This document shows, piece by piece, positions 39,819-47,944 of a stretch of 64,000 bases of DNA. The stretch comes from Methylotenera oryzisoli. Its GTDB lineage: Bacteria > Pseudomonadota > Gammaproteobacteria > Burkholderiales > Methylophilaceae. The notes under the pieces are model-generated. The model saw nothing but the letters and a program-made list of their open reading frames with translations. It searched no databases and was not told where the DNA came from. The stretch's first letter is position 1. The number at the start of each line of letters is the position of its first letter. The stretch lies in NCBI RefSeq assembly GCF_004661485.1, contig NZ_PQVH01000008.1:527311-591310 (forward strand), given 5' to 3'. The position numbers were made by a program, and so were the translations under genes.

Positions 39819-40722
39819 AGTAGTTGCCTACATCAACGTTTTCCAACACCGCAATCGCGTCATCGGTTAACACCGCTAACGAGCAATAGAGTGAAACCAA
39901 GTATGATGCAATCGCCTTATGATTAATGCCCATAAAACGCACAGATAGACCCATGCTTTGCTGACCTGGTAAGTTTGGCTGATACAAGCCCACCACACCC
40001 TGACGGCTTTCTCCTGTACGCAACAGTAGAATGTTGGTTTTACCATTAGTCACTTTTAATTTATCGCAAGGGATAATCGGCACACCGCGCCATGTGATAA
40101 ATTGTGAACCAAACAATGCAACAGTTGGTGGTGGCACACCGCGACGCGTGCACTCACGGCCAAAAGCGGCAATCGCTTGTGGATGTGCCAAGAAGAACGC
40201 CGGCTCTTTCCAAACTTTTGACAACAACTCATCAAAATCATCAGGCGTGGGGAAGCCAGTGCGTGACTTCACTTTTTGTGAATCAACAATATTGTTCAAC
40301 AAACCGTATTCTTTATTGTTGATCAGTTCGCTCTCTTGACGCTCTTTCACTGTTTCAATCGTTAAGCGTAACTGCTCTTTAATTTGGTTGTGCGGGCTGC
40401 TGTATAAATCAGAAACGCGGGTATGTACATCCACCGCGGTATTCACAGCGTTTAACACATACTCACGTCCCCACTCTTCATAGTCTACAAAAGTGGCTGG
40501 AATATCACGCTCATCTTTAGCAGAACAATCCACTTCAATCGCACTAGGGTCTTTTACTTTATTCACACGATAGATACCAGCCTCAACCGGTACCCACTGC
40601 ATCAAATGCACTAACCAGCGTGGCGTGATGGTACCCATCATCGGAACGGTTTTGGTCGCATTCGATAGCGTACGAGCAGCTACATCTCCTAATGCGGTAT
40701 GTGCTTGATGAATATCTGTCAT
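39805..40722 (-). CDS. srpI: Family 2A encapsulin shell protein (SrpI-like)
   Basis: The 305-residue HK97-fold shell protein belongs to the family 2A encapsulins that self-assemble around a cysteine desulfurase. Recognisable blocks are TLSNATKTVPMMGTITPRWL near the N-terminus, VNKVKDPSAIEVDC, FFLAHPQAIAAFGRECTRRG, GVPIIPCDKLKV and the GVVGLYQPNLPGQ motif. Length matches SrpI. AGGAG lies 8 nt upstream of the start. The gene is 25 nt after epsC and overlaps the cargo gene, so it forms one operon that makes the cysteine precursor, the shell and the sulfur-releasing cargo. The compartment is thought to store sulfur, as shown for related systems. Confidence 0.95.
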   Translation of the reverse strand: MTDIHQAHTALGDVAARTLSNATKTVPMMGTITPRWLVHLMQWVPVEAGIYRVNKVKDPSAIEVDCSAKDERDIPATFVDYEEWGREYVLNAVNTAVDVHTRVSDLYSSPHNQIKEQLRLTIETVKERQESELINNKEYGLLNNIVDSQKVKSRTGFPTPDDFDELLSKVWKEPAFFLAHPQAIAAFGRECTRRGVPPPTVALFGSQFITWRGVPIIPCDKLKVTNGKTNILLLRTGESRQGVVGLYQPNLPGQQSMGLSVRFMGINHKAIASYLVSLYCSLAVLTDDAIAVLENVDVGNYYDYK

Positions 40723-40747
40723 TTGTTTCTCCTGTTAAAAATTTGTT

Positions 40748-41683
40748 TTACTGCGCAACATCATCTGTTGCGCTTACCTGCGTTTTAGCTTGGGTAATCT
40801 GACTATTGGGGGGGACGCTACGGGTTAGCCACACATTGCCACCTATCACCGATCCGGCACCAATCGTGATGCGCCCAAGAATAGTCGCGCCTGCATAAAT
40901 CACCACGTCGTCTTCCAGTACCGGGTGCCTTGCACTCCCTTTAATCAAATGCCCTTGTTCATCGGTTGGGAAGCGTTTAGCGCCCAGTGTCACGGCTTGG
41001 TAAAGCCGAACATGCCGCCCGATCAGTGCAGTTTCACCAATCACTACACCTGTACCGTGATCAATAAAAAAACCCTCATCAATCGTCGCGCCGGGGTGGA
41101 TGTCTATGCCAGTAGCAGAGTGGGCAAGTTCAGAAATAATTCTAGCGATGAGCGGCAATCCTAATTTGTGCAACTCATGCGCTAAACGATAATGAATAAT
41201 GGCTGATATACCTGGGTAGCAAACTAGCACCTCGTCCAAACTACGTGCGGCTGGGTCGCCTTGAAATGCAGCATCTAAATCTGTATCCAAAAGTTTTCGT
41301 ATTTTTGGTAAAGACTTAGCAAACGCACGTGCCTTATTCAGCGCTGCCTCAACGCTAGGTGTTTTGTCATGATCGGTATCGGCGGAATATCTTAATTCCA
41401 GTTGAATTTGCGTATTGAGTTCACGCAAAGCCGTGTCTAATGTAAAGCCAACAAAGTAATCAATGCCTTCTTCTTTCAGGCCTGGAGCACCCAAGCGATT
41501 TGGAAAAAGCGCAGCACTTAACCCATCAATCACCGCTTGCAATGCTTTTCTTGAAGGCAGCTTGGGCGGTTTGTTACGTCGATGTCTATGCTCTAAAGAC
41601 GTTACTCTTACATCACGCAAAGCCTGCACAATGCCTTGGATATCAAAACTTTCATTTGGCAATATCGTAGTTATGTTAGACAT
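40748..41683 (-). CDS. epsC: Serine O-acetyltransferase (EpsC type)
   Basis: The 311-residue enzyme makes O-acetylserine from serine and acetyl-CoA, the first step of cysteine synthesis. It has an N-terminal helical domain and a left-handed beta-helix with hexapeptide repeats: GIDIHPGATIDEGFFIDHGT, then VVIGETALIGRHVRLYQAVT, and VIYAGATILGRITIGAGSVI. The frame extends to a GTG at 41734, but that codon lies inside a terminator hairpin, so the ATG at 41683 (MSNITTILPNESF, with AGG upstream) is the start. It is the first gene of the encapsulin operon. The leader appears to contain an attenuator. Confidence 0.93.
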   Translation of the reverse strand: MSNITTILPNESFDIQGIVQALRDVRVTSLEHRHRRNKPPKLPSRKALQAVIDGLSAALFPNRLGAPGLKEEGIDYFVGFTLDTALRELNTQIQLELRYSADTDHDKTPSVEAALNKARAFAKSLPKIRKLLDTDLDAAFQGDPAARSLDEVLVCYPGISAIIHYRLAHELHKLGLPLIARIISELAHSATGIDIHPGATIDEGFFIDHGTGVVIGETALIGRHVRLYQAVTLGAKRFPTDEQGHLIKGSARHPVLEDDVVIYAGATILGRITIGAGSVIGGNVWLTRSVPPNSQITQAKTQVSATDDVAQ

Positions 41684-41700
41684 ATCAATACCTGTCGCAG

Positions 41701-41740
41701 AAAATAAAAAAAGCCAGTGAGTCTCTCGACTCACTGGCTT
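41701..41740 (-). terminator. Intrinsic terminator inside the epsC leader (candidate attenuator)
   Basis: On the minus strand AAGCCAGTGAGTC pairs with GACTCACTGGCTT (perfect 13 bp, GAGA loop), followed at once by a T-rich run (41701-41712). It ends 18 nt before the epsC ATG, so it can only control that operon. A perfect terminator in this place implies premature termination that is relieved under some condition. Confidence 0.88.
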
Positions 41741-41787
41741 CCGGTTGTCCGGTCAGCACTCGCTAACAGAAAAATTCTAAAAATAAT

Positions 41788-41810
41788 CACAAGGCTTAAT
41801 TATTGCCTTG
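41788..41810 (-). promoter_or_regulatory. Upstream leader hairpin and possible antiterminator arm of epsC
   Basis: On the minus strand CAAGGC (41810-41805) pairs with GCCTTG (41795-41790). The downstream arm, extended to AAGCCTTGTG (41797-41788), can instead pair with CACTGGCTT of the terminator (41719-41711), which would open the terminator. A possible short frame with one Cys codon (GTGGTGTATATTGATTGC, beginning near 41832) ends inside this hairpin. The arrangement fits attenuation, but no ribosome site for the small frame is convincing. Confidence 0.5.
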
Positions 41811-41972
41811 ATTTGTGCAATCAATATACACCACTCTTGCTATTTAAAATAGTACTCAAAAAAATTTCAATAATATTTATAAATTATATACATATAGCTT
41901 TTTATTCTTTTACATTATTAAACCTTGATGATTAACTTAACCACTCCTAATTATTGAACTAGAGTAAATCCT

Positions 41973-42971
41973 ATGTATAAAAAATCTCTCTTTGCGGGCT
42001 TGTTAACCATCTCAAGCTTAGTTTTTACAGGCAATGCACTTGCCAATAGTACGCTGCTTAATGTCTCATATGATGTCACGCGTGAGTTTTATAAAGATTT
42101 TAACCCATCTTTCGTTAATTACTGGAAGCAAAAAACCGGGGAAACCGTCACCATTAATCAATCACATGGCGGCTCAAGCAAACAGGCAAGATCCGTGTCT
42201 GATGGGCTAGAAGCTGACATTATCTCCATGAACCAGGCACCAGATATTGACATCCTGTATGACCGCGCAAAGTTGATTCCTAAAGACTGGCAAAAGCGCC
42301 TGCCTAATGCAAGCTCGCCCACCAACTCAACCACGGTATTTTTAGTACGGAAAGGTAACCCAAAAAATATCAAAGACTGGGATGATTTAATTAAACCAGA
42401 TGTGAGCGTGGTGATTCCTAACCCAAAAACTTCAGGTAACGGTAAGTATAGCTATTTGGCAGCGTGGGGCTATGTCATCAAAAAAGGTGGCGATGACGCC
42501 CAAGCCAAAGACTTTGTCACCAAGCTCTTTAAAAACGTGCCGGTATTAGATACTGGCGGCCGCGGCGCAACTACCACATTTGCACAACGCGAGATTGGTG
42601 ATGCATTACTTACATTTGAAAATGAAGTAAACCTCATTAAAAAAGAACTAGGCGACAAATTTGATGTGGTATATCCATCTACTAGCATTTTGGCGGAAAA
42701 TCCAATCTCGGTTGTAGATAAATTTGCAATCAAGCATAAAAATCAAGCACTTGCTCAGGCTTATGTAGAGTATCATTTTTCTGAGGCTGGCCAAGAGATT
42801 GCTGCCCAACACTACCTAAGACCAAGCGTAGCTTCCGTTGCCAATAAATATAAAGCTCGCTTCAGAAACATAGAGCTATTTAGTGTTGGCGATGTTTTCG
42901 GTAGCTGGACTAAAGCGCAAAAAGTACACTTTGCTGATGGCGCACTTTTTGACCAAATCTACCAAAGATAA
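41973..42971 (+). CDS. sbp: Periplasmic sulfate-binding protein of an ABC transporter
   Basis: The 332-residue protein starts with a signal peptide (MYKKSLFAGLLTISSLVFTG then NALA|NS) and shows the prokaryotic sulfate-binding signatures: LNVSYDVTREFYKDFN, NQSHGGSSKQARSV, the VVIPNPKTSGNGKYSYLAAWG motif and GGRGATTTFAQREIGDAL. It captures sulfate or thiosulfate in the periplasm. No cysTWA permease or ATPase genes are adjacent, so its transporter is elsewhere. It is divergent from epsC, with the epsC leader in between, and is a monocistronic gene with its own terminator. Confidence 0.93.
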   Translation: MYKKSLFAGLLTISSLVFTGNALANSTLLNVSYDVTREFYKDFNPSFVNYWKQKTGETVTINQSHGGSSKQARSVSDGLEADIISMNQAPDIDILYDRAKLIPKDWQKRLPNASSPTNSTTVFLVRKGNPKNIKDWDDLIKPDVSVVIPNPKTSGNGKYSYLAAWGYVIKKGGDDAQAKDFVTKLFKNVPVLDTGGRGATTTFAQREIGDALLTFENEVNLIKKELGDKFDVVYPSTSILAENPISVVDKFAIKHKNQALAQAYVEYHFSEAGQEIAAQHYLRPSVASVANKYKARFRNIELFSVGDVFGSWTKAQKVHFADGALFDQIYQR

Positions 42972-42981
42972 AGCACCCAGT

Positions 42982-43010
42982 AGCATATTCAGCACAGCGA
43001 ATATGCTTTA
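42982..43010 (+). terminator. Terminator after sbp
   Basis: AGCATATTC and GAATATGCT form a 9-bp stem with an 8-nt loop, starting 10 nt after the sbp stop and followed by TTA; the T-run is short. Confidence 0.6.
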
Positions 43011-43417
43011 ACGTCTACCTTTCATAAGGCGCACTCGATAACGGGTGCGCCGTATCCCTTCTAAAACACCATCTATACGTCTTATGTAAAATATTGCTAT
43101 CTGAATCAATAAGGTAGAGCCAACAGAGGCATTCTAAAAATTAGAAGTATGCGTGAACGTCACAAAAAGCAATATATAGTGCACCCCTTATTTATACCAG
43201 CAAACATGGCAACAACTAACTCTCATCATCAAAATGAATCACTACACTCTCAAATTGCGATAAACCTCACTAAGCAGTGAACATTAAGTTATGCACTACT
43301 GCACCTTGCTACTGAATTAAAAATTCCTGTTCTGCACCTTATTGCATGTAGGCATGACACCAAGGCTAGCTGCAAGCATATTACTAAGACATCACAATTG
43401 CCCAGCAACAATAAATT

Positions 43418-43450
43418 AGGCCTCCCATGCATGTCCAGCATGGGAGGCCT
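43418..43450 (-). terminator. Strong hairpin downstream of cysK
   Basis: AGGCCTCCCATGC and GCATGGGAGGCCT form a perfect 13-bp stem with a 7-nt loop, 35 nt after the cysK stop. The T-run on the minus strand is interrupted (AATTTATTG), so it may act as terminator or as 3'-end protector. Confidence 0.7.
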
Positions 43451-43484
43451 CTAATAGCACGTCCTTATTGACTAATGACTAGGC

Positions 43485-44462
43485 TTACACAGCGATGCCT
43501 TTGTCGTCAAATAAGCCCTCAAACAGAATAGAGCTCAAATAGCGCTCACCGGAGTCTGGCAATACCACAACGATTGTTTTGCCTGCGTTCTCTGGGCGCT
43601 TTGCATAACGTACTGCAACCGCCACAGCCGCGCCACAAGAAATACCGGATAGTATGCCTTCCTCCTTAGCTAAGCGCTGTGCATAAAGCACAGCCTCTTC
43701 ATTGGTCACCTGGGCGATATCATCAATCAGCGACAGATCTAACACTTCAGGTACAAAACCAGCACCAATCCCTTGTATTTTATGCGGGGCCGGCTTAATT
43801 TCCTCACCAGCACGTTTTTGACTCAATACAGGGCTGGCTGCAGGTTCAACAGCAACTGAAACGATCGCTTTCTTTTGTGTGTTCTTAATATATCTACTTA
43901 CCCCGGTAATTGTGCCGCCAGTACCAACGCCAGATACTAAAATATCAATTTTTCCATCAGTCGCCTCCCATATTTCCGGGCCTGTGGTTTTTTCGTGAAT
44001 CTCAGGGTTAGCTGGGTTTTTAAACTGCTGCAACAATACATAACGGTTAGGATCAGAAGCGGCAATTTCTTCTGCTTTTGCAATCGCACCACTCATACCC
44101 TTGGCACCTTCAGTTAACACTAACTTTGCACCGTAAGCCACCAGCAGCTTGCGGCGCTCTACACTCATGGTTTCTGGCATCGTGAGCGTTAACGGAATCC
44201 CTCTAGCTGCAGCAACAAAAGCCAATGCAATACCAGTGTTTCCACTGGTAGGCTCAACAATCTCCTTACCTGGCCCCAACAGTCCGCGCTGCTCAGCATC
44301 CCAGATCATGGCAGCTCCGATGCGACATTTAACTGAATAAGCTGGATTACGGCCTTCGATTTTGGCAAGCACCAGTGCTGGCGCACCATCTGTCACCCGG
44401 TTTAACTTAACCAACGGAGTTTTACCGATAGATTGAGCATTGTCTTCATACCAATTTGCCAT
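43485..44462 (-). CDS. cysK: Cysteine synthase A (O-acetylserine sulfhydrylase)
   Basis: The 325-residue PLP enzyme makes cysteine from O-acetylserine and sulfide. It has the N-terminal [13 protein letters not shown], the Schiff-base Lys in [19 protein letters not shown], the substrate loop [15 protein letters not shown] and the phosphate-binding [18 protein letters not shown]. It takes the product of EpsC, which is encoded 2 kb away in the encapsulin operon. It stands alone on the minus strand, with a strong hairpin after it. Confidence 0.95.
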   Translation of the reverse strand: MANWYEDNAQSIGKTPLVKLNRVTDGAPALVLAKIEGRNPAYSVKCRIGAAMIWDAEQRGLLGPGKEIVEPTSGNTGIALAFVAAARGIPLTLTMPETMSVERRKLLVAYGAKLVLTEGAKGMSGAIAKAEEIAASDPNRYVLLQQFKNPANPEIHEKTTGPEIWEATDGKIDILVSGVGTGGTITGVSRYIKNTQKKAIVSVAVEPAASPVLSQKRAGEEIKPAPHKIQGIGAGFVPEVLDLSLIDDIAQVTNEEAVLYAQRLAKEEGILSGISCGAAVAVAVRYAKRPENAGKTIVVVLPDSGERYLSSILFEGLFDDKGIAV

Positions 44463-44661
44463 GAATATTCCTATTTGTTCTGCGTTAACTGTAAGCTTTA
44501 ATCGAATGATTATAAGTGAGAGTCTAGCAATTTAAATCACCAACTTACAATAACTTTTAGCTATTTAGTTACAAGCAAAAAGCATAAAGAAAATGATGAG
44601 AATCAGCGCCTTCACGACCATAGAGTGCTTAGCAAGCTTATGCTAATCAATGACAGATACG

Positions 44662-45144
44662 TTAAAAGAGCTCAGCCTGAGCGGCGGGCGGCGCACTCAG
44701 CAGCGCATCAATTTCTACTTCAAAAATCCCAAGCTTACCAGCGCATGGCATAAAAGGTACGGGCCTAGGTCGTTCAAATAGAAATCCATAATGCCGACTG
44801 TTAACCCCTTTAAACTGCGCTCGGTGCTGGCGGCTTGTGCGCTCGGGCAATGCATCTGGGCGGCTACAAAGTACTAAATCGGCAACACCCACTACCCCGC
44901 CATACGCGAACTCCTCTTTAGCCGGTAACGGAATGTCGGTATTCGCTTTAAGATAATCATAGTAAACATCATACAAGCCCTTGCTGGCATGAATGAGTAT
45001 AGGGCCACGATACGTGGTACCCCAAGTACGGTCATCTACTGTCAGATAGCCGTTTGTAATCAACCAAGCAAAAGGCTGCTTAAATGAAAGCACCTTATGC
45101 AGCCCGTTAATAGCACTAGCTCTTAATATTTCAGTATCACTCAT
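44662..45144 (-). CDS. ASCH-domain protein with clamp-binding-like C-terminus
   Basis: The 160-residue protein has an ASCH/PUA-like fold: VLSFKQPFAWLITNGYLTVD, then TWGTTYRGPILIHASKGLYD and GGVVGVADLVLCSR, which are the usual ASCH strands. ASCH proteins bind RNA or act on modified nucleosides; the target is unknown. The last five residues QAELF fit the QxxLF sliding-clamp motif, though this may be chance. It lies downstream of pqqA on the same strand, separated by the pqqA terminator, and seems a single-gene unit. Confidence 0.8.
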   Translation of the reverse strand: MSDTEILRASAINGLHKVLSFKQPFAWLITNGYLTVDDRTWGTTYRGPILIHASKGLYDVYYDYLKANTDIPLPAKEEFAYGGVVGVADLVLCSRPDALPERTSRQHRAQFKGVNSRHYGFLFERPRPVPFMPCAGKLGIFEVEIDALLSAPPAAQAELF

Positions 45145-45334
45145 TACTATAAAACTTTTCTTGATTAGTAGGCGTCACAATCGCCCAATTGCGATGAAGT
45201 TATTGTTAGTGCATCACCTGTTGTGCTCTAGCTACTTTAGGAGTGCATCAAATGAAAAAAATAGAAGTATAGCGTTGATGGCTAGAACAACTTAGCTAAA
45301 TATGTGATGTGTATAGTTGAAAGTGCCAGGCATA

Positions 45335-45362
45335 AAAAAACCCAGAATAATCTGGGTTTTTT
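45335..45362 (-). terminator. Terminator of pqqA
   Basis: AAAAAACCCAGA and TCTGGGTTTTTT form a perfect 12-bp stem with an ATAA loop, 19 nt downstream of the pqqA stop. It works in either direction and isolates pqqA from the ASCH gene. Confidence 0.9.
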
Positions 45363-45380
45363 AGATACTTAAAGCAAGTA

Positions 45381-45452
45381 TTATTTGTTCATGACGTACA
45401 TAGTAACTTCAAAGCCAAAACGCATTTCAGTAGCTGCTGGTGTTGTCCACAT
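45381..45452 (-). CDS. pqqA: Coenzyme PQQ precursor peptide PqqA
   Basis: The 23-residue peptide MWTTPAATEMRFGFEVTMY followed by VMNK matches PqqA, the ribosomal precursor of pyrroloquinoline quinone. The Glu and Tyr that are cross-linked by PqqE are present in the FEVTMY core. ATG 45452 is the best start because AGGAG lies 7 nt upstream; ATG 45458 would add MI. The gene has its own terminator and no other pqq gene is within the window. PQQ serves quinoprotein alcohol dehydrogenases, in keeping with a methylotroph. It is too short for ordinary gene finding. Confidence 0.9.
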   Translation of the reverse strand: MWTTPAATEMRFGFEVTMYVMNK

Positions 45453-45637
45453 AATCATTCTCCTAGTATTTGGTTTGAACTGACGTAGTGTCTTGTTCTA
45501 ATGATTCCATTATGCGCCTGCGTAGAAAAATAACACTATCATTGTTCATGAATGACGGCTACGTAAAATCATGAACAGCTATTTGCAATCAACCACAGAT
45601 TAACAGTGCCGGACTACATTGGTTATCTATGAATAGT

Positions 45638-45943
45638 TTATCTTAGAGAATAGGCATTCCACTCATGCTTAGCTCGGAGCCTAGCGGTTTTGTGCAGTTT
45701 CCATAAGCTACGAAGCCCTACTAATGCAGTGATAATGATCAATGTAAAAAGCATAGAAAGACCAATCTCACCAAACTGTCTAATGAGGACACTAAAGCTT
45801 TTCACATGAAAGCCACCCTCACTGCTTGAGAACGTTGTGAGCGGGAGCACTGCGAGCAATATTAACAGGAGGCAATACTGCACTCTTTTGCTATAAAGAG
45901 CCTCTCGCTTAGTTAGTTGCTCGATGTATTGATGAGTTGCCAT
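45638..45943 (-). CDS. Small membrane protein of unknown function
   Basis: The 101-residue protein has two hydrophobic segments (VQYCLLLILLAVLPLTTF and LSMLFTLIIITALVGL) separated by a short loop, a charged N-terminus and an Arg/Lys-rich C-terminus. I do not recognise a family. ATG 45943 is chosen because GGAG lies 7 nt upstream; the longer frame from 46006 has no ribosome site. It stands alone between pqqA and tRNA-Ser. Confidence 0.6.
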   Translation of the reverse strand: MATHQYIEQLTKREALYSKRVQYCLLLILLAVLPLTTFSSSEGGFHVKSFSVLIRQFGEIGLSMLFTLIIITALVGLRSLWKLHKTARLRAKHEWNAYSLR

Positions 45944-46147
45944 GTCATAGCTCCTATTAAGTTTAATGATTAAACCCTGCTGCATTACGGGTAAATCTTT
46001 AAACATTAAGGTAACTATGTTTTATTGCAGTAATATGAAATCAGTATAGAAATCGCAACGCCATAAAAAGCACGAGGCACTACCTAAAGCCTTATGACGC
46101 AGCGCGATAAATATTGATTAGCAATTGATTTTAAATAGAAAAAACAC

Positions 46148-46238
46148 TGGCGGAAGAGGAGAGATTCGAACTCTCGATAGGGTTACCCCTATGCCACCTT
46201 TCCAGGGTGGTGACTTAAACCGCTCATCCACTCTTCCG
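46148..46238 (-). tRNA. tRNA-Ser (anticodon GGA)
   Basis: The minus strand reads CGGAAGAG...CTCTTCCG-CCA with an encoded CCA, the TTCGAATC T-loop, and a long variable arm (GGTGGCATAGGGGTAACCCTATC region). The anticodon loop CTGGAAA gives anticodon GGA, which reads UCC/UCU. The 91-nt length fits a class II serine tRNA. Confidence 0.95.
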
Positions 46239-46303
46239 TTAGGGGGCGAATTATAGTGCAATTCGCTATAAAAAGCCTACACCCTGTGTTTTTTATTTGT
46301 TGA

Positions 46304-47548
46304 TTACACTGCCCTGCCCAACAGAATAAACGTGTCAAGCATGCCTTTACCTTTAACTTCAACCGCTTTGCGTGAAGAGAATATATAGTCGTGTGCTAGC
46401 AGTTGCTGCGTCTCTTGTGTGACTTGTATTGAATTAGGCAAGCTGGTTTCTTCCATACGGCTAGCCATATTGACTGTATCACCCCATAAATCGTAGCTAA
46501 ACTTACTGCTGCCAATCACCCCCGCAACAACTGGCCCAGTATTAATGCCGATACGCATGCTAAGGCTTATTCCGGTAGTTTCAGACAACTCCTTCAGTGC
46601 AGTCTGCATATCTAAAGCCATCTCCATCATGCGATGCGCATGATTATCACAAATGATAGGCGCACCAGAAACCACCATGTATGCATCGCCAATCGTTTTA
46701 ATTTTTTCCACTTGATATTTATCTGCCAGTTGATCAAAACGTAGAAATATCTGTGATAGCAAATCAATCAACTGCGTAGGCGACATTTTGTCTGACATGT
46801 GCGTAAAGTTAATCAAATCTGCAAACATCACGGTCACACTCTCGTAGTGGTCGGCGATGCGCATGTCATAGTCTTTTAATCGCTGAGCAATTGGTGCTGG
46901 CAAAATATTCAGCAACAATTGCTCAGACCTTGCCTGTTCTATTTCTAAGGAGTGCATGATGCGCTCTTTCTGCACCTGAAAAAAGCGCAGAACACCATAC
47001 AAAATAGCAGCCGTACCAGTGATATTCATCAGGAAAAACGCATCTTTAATCCCATTAGGAATCGGCATCGCGTTAATTGCGAAGTAGTTATTGAGCTTCC
47101 AGGAAAGAAACGCCAACCCAAGAAACAGCAAAAACCATGGAGTAGACTGACGCGTACCTAAAATCATTAAGGCGCCCACTGGCGACAAAATCGCCCAGAT
47201 GGCAACGCCGCTAGAGGCTTCGAACCCGCCAATAATCCATTGCATAAAGAATGGCATCACCAGCAGCATGATCAGTTGCGTAAAAGTAAAGTACTCAAAG
47301 CGCTTAAACTGGTAAAAAATGAATAAGCTAAAGTAGGAAATTATCAGATAAAAGTAAGGGACTGCCGCAATCACAGCGTAGCCCTCACCCAGACTAGATA
47401 AGGTGTATATCCAAAAGAAACTGACCAAGGTTTCAGCAAAGACCAGTATGGATAAAATTGCTTTACCCAGGCTTAAGGAAGTTGGATTCAATAAGCCGTC
47501 CCAAAAGCTACGCGCAAATATTGATGAGTTTGCTAAATCGGCCGTCAT
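46304..47548 (-). CDS. Membrane-bound class III adenylate/guanylate cyclase
   Basis: The 414-residue protein has about six N-terminal membrane segments (to about residue 190), a short coiled-coil linker (MHSLEIEQARSEQLLLNILP) and a class III cyclase domain. This has VTVMFADLINFTHMSDKMSP (metal Asp), EKIKTIGDAYMVVSGAP (second metal Asp region) and YDLWGDTVNMASRMEETS (transition-state Asn and Arg). It would make cAMP, or possibly cGMP, from the nucleotide triphosphate. The membrane part has no known ligand. It lies just after tRNA-Ser and is a single-gene unit. Confidence 0.9.
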   Translation of the reverse strand: MTADLANSSIFARSFWDGLLNPTSLSLGKAILSILVFAETLVSFFWIYTLSSLGEGYAVIAAVPYFYLIISYFSLFIFYQFKRFEYFTFTQLIMLLVMPFFMQWIIGGFEASSGVAIWAILSPVGALMILGTRQSTPWFLLFLGLAFLSWKLNNYFAINAMPIPNGIKDAFFLMNITGTAAILYGVLRFFQVQKERIMHSLEIEQARSEQLLLNILPAPIAQRLKDYDMRIADHYESVTVMFADLINFTHMSDKMSPTQLIDLLSQIFLRFDQLADKYQVEKIKTIGDAYMVVSGAPIICDNHAHRMMEMALDMQTALKELSETTGISLSMRIGINTGPVVAGVIGSSKFSYDLWGDTVNMASRMEETSLPNSIQVTQETQQLLAHDYIFSSRKAVEVKGKGMLDTFILLGRAV

Positions 47549-47944
47549 GTTTGAACAATGAATATGCAGTTTTTTTAAATACGACAGTCACACTATAACT
47601 TAAGCAACTGTCTTTTTCTATTTTTAAATAACTCAAGCTGTGAATCATATTGCAACCAAAAGTTGATTCCTGCGTCATACAAAAGTTAAATTAATCACCA
47701 AAATTATTGAAGATAAAAATTATGGATTTATCTCTCCATAAATTCATTAATTTTATAAATGCTATCGACTAATGCTTGATTTGCTTGCGCCTTAGCGTTA
47801 TTGTTTTGGAGTGGCGGTGTTACAAAACTCGTTTATTTACAAGCACTTTAGCGGGGTTGACCCATTTTAAAGTTTCTTGACGAATAATTGCGGGTAGACA
47901 ATAAGAATTACTATATTAACGAGAGAAAAACTATAGGAGTTGGT
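47549..47944 (+). promoter_or_regulatory. Upstream region of the aldehyde dehydrogenase gene
   Basis: No gene is visible in this 396-bp region. A candidate sigma-70 promoter is TTGACG (47877-47882), 17 bp, AATAAG (47900-47905), about 40 nt before the ATG. A short palindrome GGGTTGACCC lies around 47854-47863, just upstream of it, and could be an operator. AGGAG precedes the ATG. Confidence 0.5.

Larger units (their letters stand above)
42972..43484. other. Intergenic region sbp/cysK with split open frame
   Basis: This 513-bp gap contains the sbp terminator (42982-43010), a GGCGCAC/GTGCGCC hairpin near 43027-43050, and the hairpin downstream of cysK (43418-43450). From 43149 a plus-strand frame reads 43 codons, meets TGA (43278-43280) and continues open in the same frame for about 55 codons to near 43452. 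It resembles no protein I know and is either chance or a decayed gene. Confidence 0.5.

Noticed and set aside
41684..41734. GTG start for epsC at 41734
   Set aside because: The codon lies in the stem of the leader terminator and the extra 17 residues are not family-like; ATG 41683 is used instead.
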